DNA of 12,678 bases from Smittium mucronatum. Its lineage: Eukaryota > Kickxellomycota > Harpellomycetes > Harpellales > Legeriomycetaceae. The notes under the pieces were generated by a model, which saw only the letters and a list, made by a program, of their open reading frames with translations, had not been told where the DNA came from and searched no databases. Numbering within the stretch: the first letter of the stretch is position 1; each line of letters begins with the position of its first letter. The stretch is taken from positions 1-12,678 of the forward strand of contig LSSL01003034.1 in assembly GCA_001953115.1 (NCBI GenBank), written 5' to 3'. Shown here one piece after another: positions 7,755-12,678 of the stretch. The translations under genes were made by a program, and so were the position numbers.

Positions 7755-9517
7755 TCAGTTTGAAACTTAGAATTTAAGGGGGGTTTTATTCAAATTATAC
7801 AAAAATGAAAACCATTCAAGTACTTCAAATTTCTTAGAAACTCTTTGAAATATTTTTCTTGGTCACACATCTTTTTTTATATTATTATTTTTTTGTGACT
7901 ATCATATATATTTATATGTTTCTTTAAAACATTGTTATGAGATTTTGCATTATTTTTGCTTTATAATTGCAAAGAAATCGCATACTATATATTTCATTCG
8001 TCCACATTTTTACAAATCTTCGTTATGGAAATGTCTCTTAGAATTTATTTTTATTTCCTGAGAACGGAGCAGCCAGTTGAAATCACTTTTTATTTTCTAA
8101 AAAAAAAATTGACTAATTTTTTATAATGACAAAAGTATATTTAAGTCTGTTTTTTTTTTGATCTTATAATAATATTTTTTATTTTCAAATCTTATTTATT
8201 GCCCTTTTTTTTTATTTAACCACTTTATCATTTGAACTATTTTTAATAAAAATATCTAGGACTATATATTCAGATATGTCAATAAATACTAGTACATTTA
8301 ATATTCTTGATATAGTATAAATTTTTTAAGGATAACTTTAAATTTTTAAAGGTGGTTTTTTGTTCCAGGAAAAAAAAATTGGAAAATCCATGCCACAAAG
8401 AGCTAATTTGGATATATTTTTTATTAAAATATTTTATAAAAATGTCAACATCTTTGAAAGAAATTCATTTTTCCATATTTTACATTTTTTATATCGAAAA
8501 ATTCTTTAGTATTTGAAGCTTAAATTTGTTATTTCTCTCACTGATATACATTTATATATAATAAAAAAAAATTGGCGCATATTTATATTTCCGAAATTCG
8601 AGACCAACATTGAAACCTGGAAAAAATTTCATCATTTCTCTACATACCCCTTGATATTTAATGAAATATATCTGCTATTTCATATTATATATTTAAATTA
8701 AAAAAACGATTTTAATCCTTTAGTTTAATTATAAAACAACTTAATAAAAAGATTCACATTAATAATTTGATTTTATTTACATATCATATAAAAAAACGAT
8801 CAATTTTTATCCAATAATTTATTTACTATTAATGAAAACACCAAATTTATGTGTATGTGTGTAGATAGAAATTAACATTATTTGATTCAATATCCATTTT
8901 TAACGGGGTTTTCTAGGTTATAAAGTTTATTAATTTCACAAAATTATATTTTATAAAATAATTAATAAAATATTTTCATAAGTAACAAAGAAATAAGCTC
9001 TTCTAATTGTCTTTTTGAAAAGATATTCCGAATTTTTTCCTCCAAAATTTTTGTTTTAAATTAAGCTCTGTTTAATTCGTTTCAAATTCACTGTAATTCT
9101 GTGATAATCCTTATAACTTTTAAATAAACCGTATTTGATAATTTTCCTTGATTTCTGAAAAAAAAATTATACCGCTGTAAATTTTTCTACTATCAGAATC
9201 TTATGGTATTTTTTGAGTTGTATATAATCACAGATTTAATTTTTATTTTTAGATTTCTATACAATAATTACTGGATTATCGCATTTTTTAATATTTTCAT
9301 TTAAGAAAATGCTAAAAAAATTTATATCATCAGCTTGACATATTTTGTGAAAAATTATTAAAGATAAGAATATTAAAATCTTTATATTGGATACCAAGAT
9401 ATTTTCCTCTATAATAGGAGCCTCCCCTGTATATCTCTTTATTATTTTAATTTTTCGAGAATATAAAAGTTTTTCTAAGCTGAATTTCCAAACTTTATAA
9501 TTAATTTGACATTTTTA

Positions 9518-9527
9518 GGGGGGGGGG
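9518..9527 (+). repeat. G10 homopolymer
   Basis: Ten consecutive G residues flanked by A/T-only sequence (TTTTTA before, TTAAATTTTTTTT after). It is the longest of a set of G or C runs of at least six in the window: C7 89-95, G6 3833-3838, C6 6181-6186, G6 7778-7783, G6 10312-10317 and G6 10358-10363. Its exact length may be subject to sequencing error. Confidence 0.8.
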
Positions 9528-10984
9528 TTAAATTTTTTTTCCCGTATTATTTTTTCATTTACTTCAAAAAAGCAAAAGATAAACATAAAATATTTTTCTT
9601 GCCCAAATCAAATCATTAATAATTTATATGTAAAAAAACATTTAAAAATGTTTTCTTATGTTAAAAAGCGATATTTTTTAAAAAGTAATATAAAATTGGA
9701 TAATTTTTCCATTCCTTTACTTTATTATGAATAAATATTTTGCCTTCAAATTTTGGCTTTTAAATTGAATTTTATTTCAGATTTTATTACTCTATTTTGA
9801 ATTTAGGAAAATATTATCGTATTGTATTACATCCCAAAAATTTATAATTATTTATTTTTAGACTATATTTATTCCTAATGAATAATAGCGGGATTTTCTC
9901 TTCTTTTTTTATGCCTAACTTAGCCTTTATGCAGATATATTGTTAGAAACTGTATTTTTAAGTTATTCTTGGCATTTAAAAAATTCTCATGGAATGCCAG
10001 AATACCAGGATTGGCTATTTAGGGGTTTTTATTAAGCTCTTCTCTTGAATTATTAGACCCCTATAATTAAATATTGTTATTCTGAATTTATCTTTATTTT
10101 TTTTATTAGGCAAATTTAATTTGAGTTATATTAAAATTTTTTTAATTCTTCGTTCATTAAATAAAAATTTTATTAATTCACGCAATTGAAATTCACAGTT
10201 ATGAATTTTTTTTATTTTTTTTGTCAAATTTTCTCATTGATGTTTTTTTTAATTTATTCTTTGTATAGGTGTATTTAATATGGACTCACTACCTATTTCA
10301 TTTCTCCATTTGGGGGGTTTTTTTGTGTTATTTTATTTTGAATTGATCTTCATTCAAGGGGGGATTATATGAGGCAATACTTGTTAATGTTATATTTTTC
10401 AGTTCTTTATACTAAATATTATAACTTATAAATGTTAATTTGATATTAATTTCTTTTAAACCGGTTAATATTAAAAAAAATTATTAATAGAGATCTATTT
10501 TTTTAATCAGAATATCAGCTTAATTTGATCATATTGATCATTTTTATCAATTTATGAAGAAATATAATTACCAATTTCCACAACATCTATTCTTCCAATA
10601 TAATTGGTTTGTTAGTGCAAGTTTTTTATTTATCTATCGATTGATTATACTATATCTTTTAGAGGTTTATTATTAATCTAATAACTGAAATCTAGGATTT
10701 TTTTGGGGTAATCTTTTTAAAACCAAAACCATTTCACTAAAATTTTAAGTTATTTCGAGCTTTATTTTTTTTTTTTAGTTAGAAATTGGAATTTTTTAAA
10801 TTTTTTCTTTCTTTTTTTTAATCAACTATTCTACTGATTTTTTAAACTGCAGCTGTGGGATCTTCATTCTGAGTTTCATCAAACTCAAAATTATTCAATG
10901 ATATTAAATTCCCAAAAAAAAATTAAAATTGGTTAATAATTAGTAATCTTATTAAAATAAGAATTCTAATTTTTATTTTCCGAA

Positions 10985-11002
10985 AATTCCGAGAATTCCG
11001 AG
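10985..11002. repeat. 9-bp tandem repeat AATTCCGAG x2
   Basis: Two perfect adjacent AATTCCGAG units (10985-10993, 10994-11002). They are bracketed by the inverted pair CGAAAAT (10981-10987, overlapping the first unit) and ATTTTCG (11008-11014). A short local duplication; no function is evident. Confidence 0.65.
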
Positions 11003-11220
11003 ACGGTATTTTCGATTAAAATATCTAATATGCTCACAATTTTCTAAATAACTACTTCCATACGTATATTCAGTGAATTAAATTTAAAATTATTTCAATT
11101 AATTAATTTTTTCTATTATTTTTACTCCCTTTAGATAAGATAGTGAAAACGTTGTTTCCAGTAGTCCATCTTTTTATAGTAGTTGCAAGTTTTATACAAA
11201 TTTTGTAAAAATTGCTTATT

Positions 11221-11238
11221 ATGCGATTTTAATCGCAT
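11221..11238. repeat. 8-bp inverted repeat ATGCGATT-TT-AATCGCAT
   Basis: ATGCGATT (11221-11228) and AATCGCAT (11231-11238) are exact inverse complements separated by two T residues, an 18-bp near-perfect palindrome. A dyad of this size could bind a dimeric protein or form a cruciform. No neighbouring gene gives a clue. Confidence 0.65.
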
Positions 11239-11739
11239 TGATGACTTGGAAATCCAGCTTTTGAATAATTATTTAAAAGATATTTTATCTAATATAGGAT
11301 AAATTTAGTCTCCCACTTTTTCGGCCATGAGATAATACAAATATCTTTTCTAATTTTAGAAAGGTTTTTGCCAATTAATCCAATCTTATGAAATATCCTA
11401 TCATCTCTGCTGTTTGGATTGCTGATTTTTTTTATGTCTTGATTGATAATATTAATTTGATAAAGATCAAAAAAAACTTTAGGAAAAAAACTATTTTTTA
11501 TTGAAATGGTGTTAAAGGCATTCTAATCACAATCAAAAATTAATTAGGTACATTGAAACTCGGTTTATTTCGCATCATCTTTAGAAATTTATTATAAACA
11601 TATTTTAATATTCGATACCATTCTTTTTTTTTCACCGGAAATAGAACCCGAATGCAAAAAAAATTAATCATCATTCCCCAGTGTAAAAAATATCAAGAAG
11701 CGTTATTCTCCGTCATGATAATAAATTTTAAAAGAGAGA

Positions 11740-11787
11740 TATTAATAGAAGCTCGTATTAATAGAAGCTCATATTAATTAAGCTTTA
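11740..11787. repeat. 16-bp tandem repeat, nearly three copies
   Basis: The unit TATTAATAGAAGCTCR is present at 11740-11755 (ending G) and 11756-11771 (ending A). A third degenerate copy begins TATTAATTAAGCTT at 11772. A minisatellite-like local duplication in otherwise unique-looking DNA. Confidence 0.7.
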
Positions 11788-12089
11788 GATTGAATTTTTT
11801 TTATTTTCTCTTTTAATTCGATTAATTTATTTTGGAAGGGGGATAGAGATTTTGTTATATCTATGTGAATTTCAGCCAGTACTTGTCCATAGTTTCAAGG
11901 AAGTTTAATAACGCTTATTCTTTAAGATAAATAGTGAAAATTTTAGGCTCCTTCGGTTTATTAACCTTGTGCCATAAAAGACTTATTTTTTTTGAAGATA
12001 TTGTATATTCTGACTTGTTAATTTAGAAAATAAATCAGAATTGCTTTGTATTTTTTTATTTTTATACCTCATTTTACTATTTTTTTGTC

Positions 12090-12106
12090 ATTATTATTAT
12101 TATTAT
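12090..12106. repeat. (ATT)n microsatellite, TAA repeats on the minus strand
   Basis: Seventeen bases of uninterrupted ATT repeat, reading as ATA/TAA repeats on the minus strand. It lies about 70 bases beyond the stop codon of the minus-strand LINE remnant at 12177-12678. That is the expected position for the simple-repeat tail of a non-LTR element, or for a TAA-repeat target site. The repeat is seen directly; its role as a tail is inference. Confidence 0.75.
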
Positions 12107-12176
12107 GGAAAATTTTTTAAAAAAATATCAATAAAATTTAGACAACTCCCCTTTGTTGTTATAATAGCTCCATATA

Positions 12177-12678
12177 TCAAGTTTTTTGGTTCGAGGGGTC
12201 TGATGTATCACTATTACTCTTTAGCTTAAGTTTTAGTGACACACAGACGATAATTAGAAATTTTATTGTTTCCAGCACAAATTTAAGTTCCGCTGTAAAA
12301 GTTTTTAGCTGATTCAAAGTATTTTTAGACTCTCCCTCATGGAGCTTTCCATCTTACCCCAACTGGAAAACATTATAATTAAACTTTTGGCTTTTTGATG
12401 TCTGAGCGGATTTTTTCAGGTATGAACCAGCCGATCGTCTCATTTCGCAATTTTTCCCATCGAGAGCAATTTAATAAGATGTGGTCGACAGTTTCAGGCA
12501 CATCGATTTTGCAGAAGGGACAATTTTTTTAAAAATTTTCGTCCAAAAATTTCATTCTGGATAGTCGCTGGACGGTGCGGAAGGTCCCCATTCGAATTTT
12601 CCCGATGTCCTGGAGTCCTAGCTTCAGATCGGGGTGCAAAAGTTCGAGATTTATCCAGATTCCTTTTTCGTCGATTTT
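12177..12678 (-). pseudogene. C-terminus of a non-LTR retrotransposon reverse transcriptase polyprotein (broken)
   Basis: The minus strand enters from the right edge already in frame and encodes the tail end of a LINE-type ORF2. A basic stretch KIRMGTFRTVQRLSRMKF is followed by the zinc-binding motif C-x2-C-x9-H-x4-C (CPFC, PETVDH, then LLNC) and then SRWEKLRNETIGWF. This block closes many non-LTR reverse transcriptases and is thought to bind nucleic acid during target-primed reverse transcription. The polymerase and nuclease domains lie outside the window. The gene is dead: TAA at 12531-12529 interrupts the frame nine bases before the CCHC motif. After TAA 12381-12379 coding-like sequence continues in another frame (NYNVFQLG, then GKLHEGESKNTLNQLKTF), which has its own TAA at 12356-12354 and ends at TGA 12179-12177. 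So there are two premature stops and at least one frameshift near 12400-12385. The CCHC form fits elements with R2/R4/Dong-like organisation; the clade is not certain. Confidence 0.85.

Larger units (their letters stand above)
7529..12089. other. T-rich intergenic region with G homopolymers, no supportable gene
   Basis: More than 4.5 kb without a convincing coding region. The plus strand becomes strongly T-rich, especially 9,900-10,850. The only longer open run noted (8513-8701, 62 codons) begins at TTG and is Phe/Ile/Lys-rich, as chance AT-rich sequence would be. Noteworthy contents are the G-runs (7778-7783, 9518-9527, 10312-10317, 10358-10363), hairpins and short tandem repeats listed separately. 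I see no RNA genes and no paired terminal repeats. Confidence 0.5.
12090..12678 (-). mobile_element. 3' end of a non-LTR (LINE-type) retrotransposon
   Basis: The span combines the broken reverse transcriptase C-terminus (12678-12177), an untranslated stretch of about 70 bases (12176-12107), and a TAA-repeat tail (12106-12090) in the order expected of a LINE read leftward. The 5' part continues beyond the right edge. The coding part is visibly more GC-rich than the host DNA to its left, and that boundary coincides roughly with the proposed element end. A target-site duplication cannot be checked without the other end. R4/Dong-clade elements are, as I recall, associated with TAA repeats, which makes that clade a reasonable first guess. 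Confidence 0.65.

Noticed and set aside
8513..8701. Plus-strand 62-residue ORF
   Set aside because: TTG start and a low-complexity Ile/Phe/Lys composition; within chance expectation.
3831..10025. TTAGGG- or TTTTGGGG-like scraps as telomeric repeats
   Set aside because: They are isolated, differ from one another and never occur in tandem.
12187..12200. GGTTCGAGGGG resembling a tRNA T-loop; also GCTTCGATCC at 6606-6615
   Set aside because: No A-box, acceptor stem or anticodon arm is found at the proper distance in either place.
12041..12229. Plus-strand 62-residue ORF with a poly-Tyr run
   Set aside because: The Tyr run is the translated ATT microsatellite, and the rest is antisense to the LINE remnant.
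4145..12343. Shared 11-mer TCCCTCATGGA near 4145 and 12333
   Set aside because: Homology does not extend convincingly beyond the 11-mer, and one copy lies within the LINE coding remnant; treated as coincidence.

Overview
The window looks like gene-poor, strongly AT-rich eukaryotic DNA (roughly three quarters A+T outside a few blocks). I see no intact gene that I can name, no tRNA or rRNA, no operon-like packing and no Shine-Dalgarno pattern. Long A and T runs, short tandem repeats and decayed retroelement sequence dominate. A retroelement-littered genome of a microsporidian or another AT-rich parasite or fungus would fit. That is a guess; an AT-rich invertebrate genome cannot be excluded. Layout: (1) 1-600 is a much more GC-rich block of unknown identity, probably part of a mobile element reading leftward. 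(2) 621-7490 is AT-rich DNA holding five tracts where one frame is poor in stops and reads like eroded protein: 621-932 (+), 1161-1874 (-), 3743-4290 (-), 5591-5872 (+) and 6918-7490 (-). Hand-counted GC by codon position supports parts of 621-932, 3743-4290, 5591-5872 and 6918-7490, and is weak for 1161-1874. None can be named. (3) 7491-12089 is mostly T-rich on the + strand, with unusual G homopolymers, small hairpins and short tandem repeats but no convincing gene. (4) 12090-12678 (-) is the one confident identification: the 3' end of a non-LTR (LINE-type) retrotransposon. It holds the reverse transcriptase C-terminus with its CCHC zinc-binding motif, broken by two premature stops and a frameshift. 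A short 3' UTR and a TAA-repeat tail follow. The parts do not form a pathway. The window is best read as a graveyard: a GC-rich element at the left edge, a LINE entering from the right edge, and eroded coding fragments between. At this base composition a stop falls about every 11 codons, so roughly one stop-free run of 80 or more codons is expected by chance across six frames. Simple open reading frames of 60-85 codons are therefore not evidence for genes here, and most were set aside. Codon-position counts quoted below were made by hand and are approximate.
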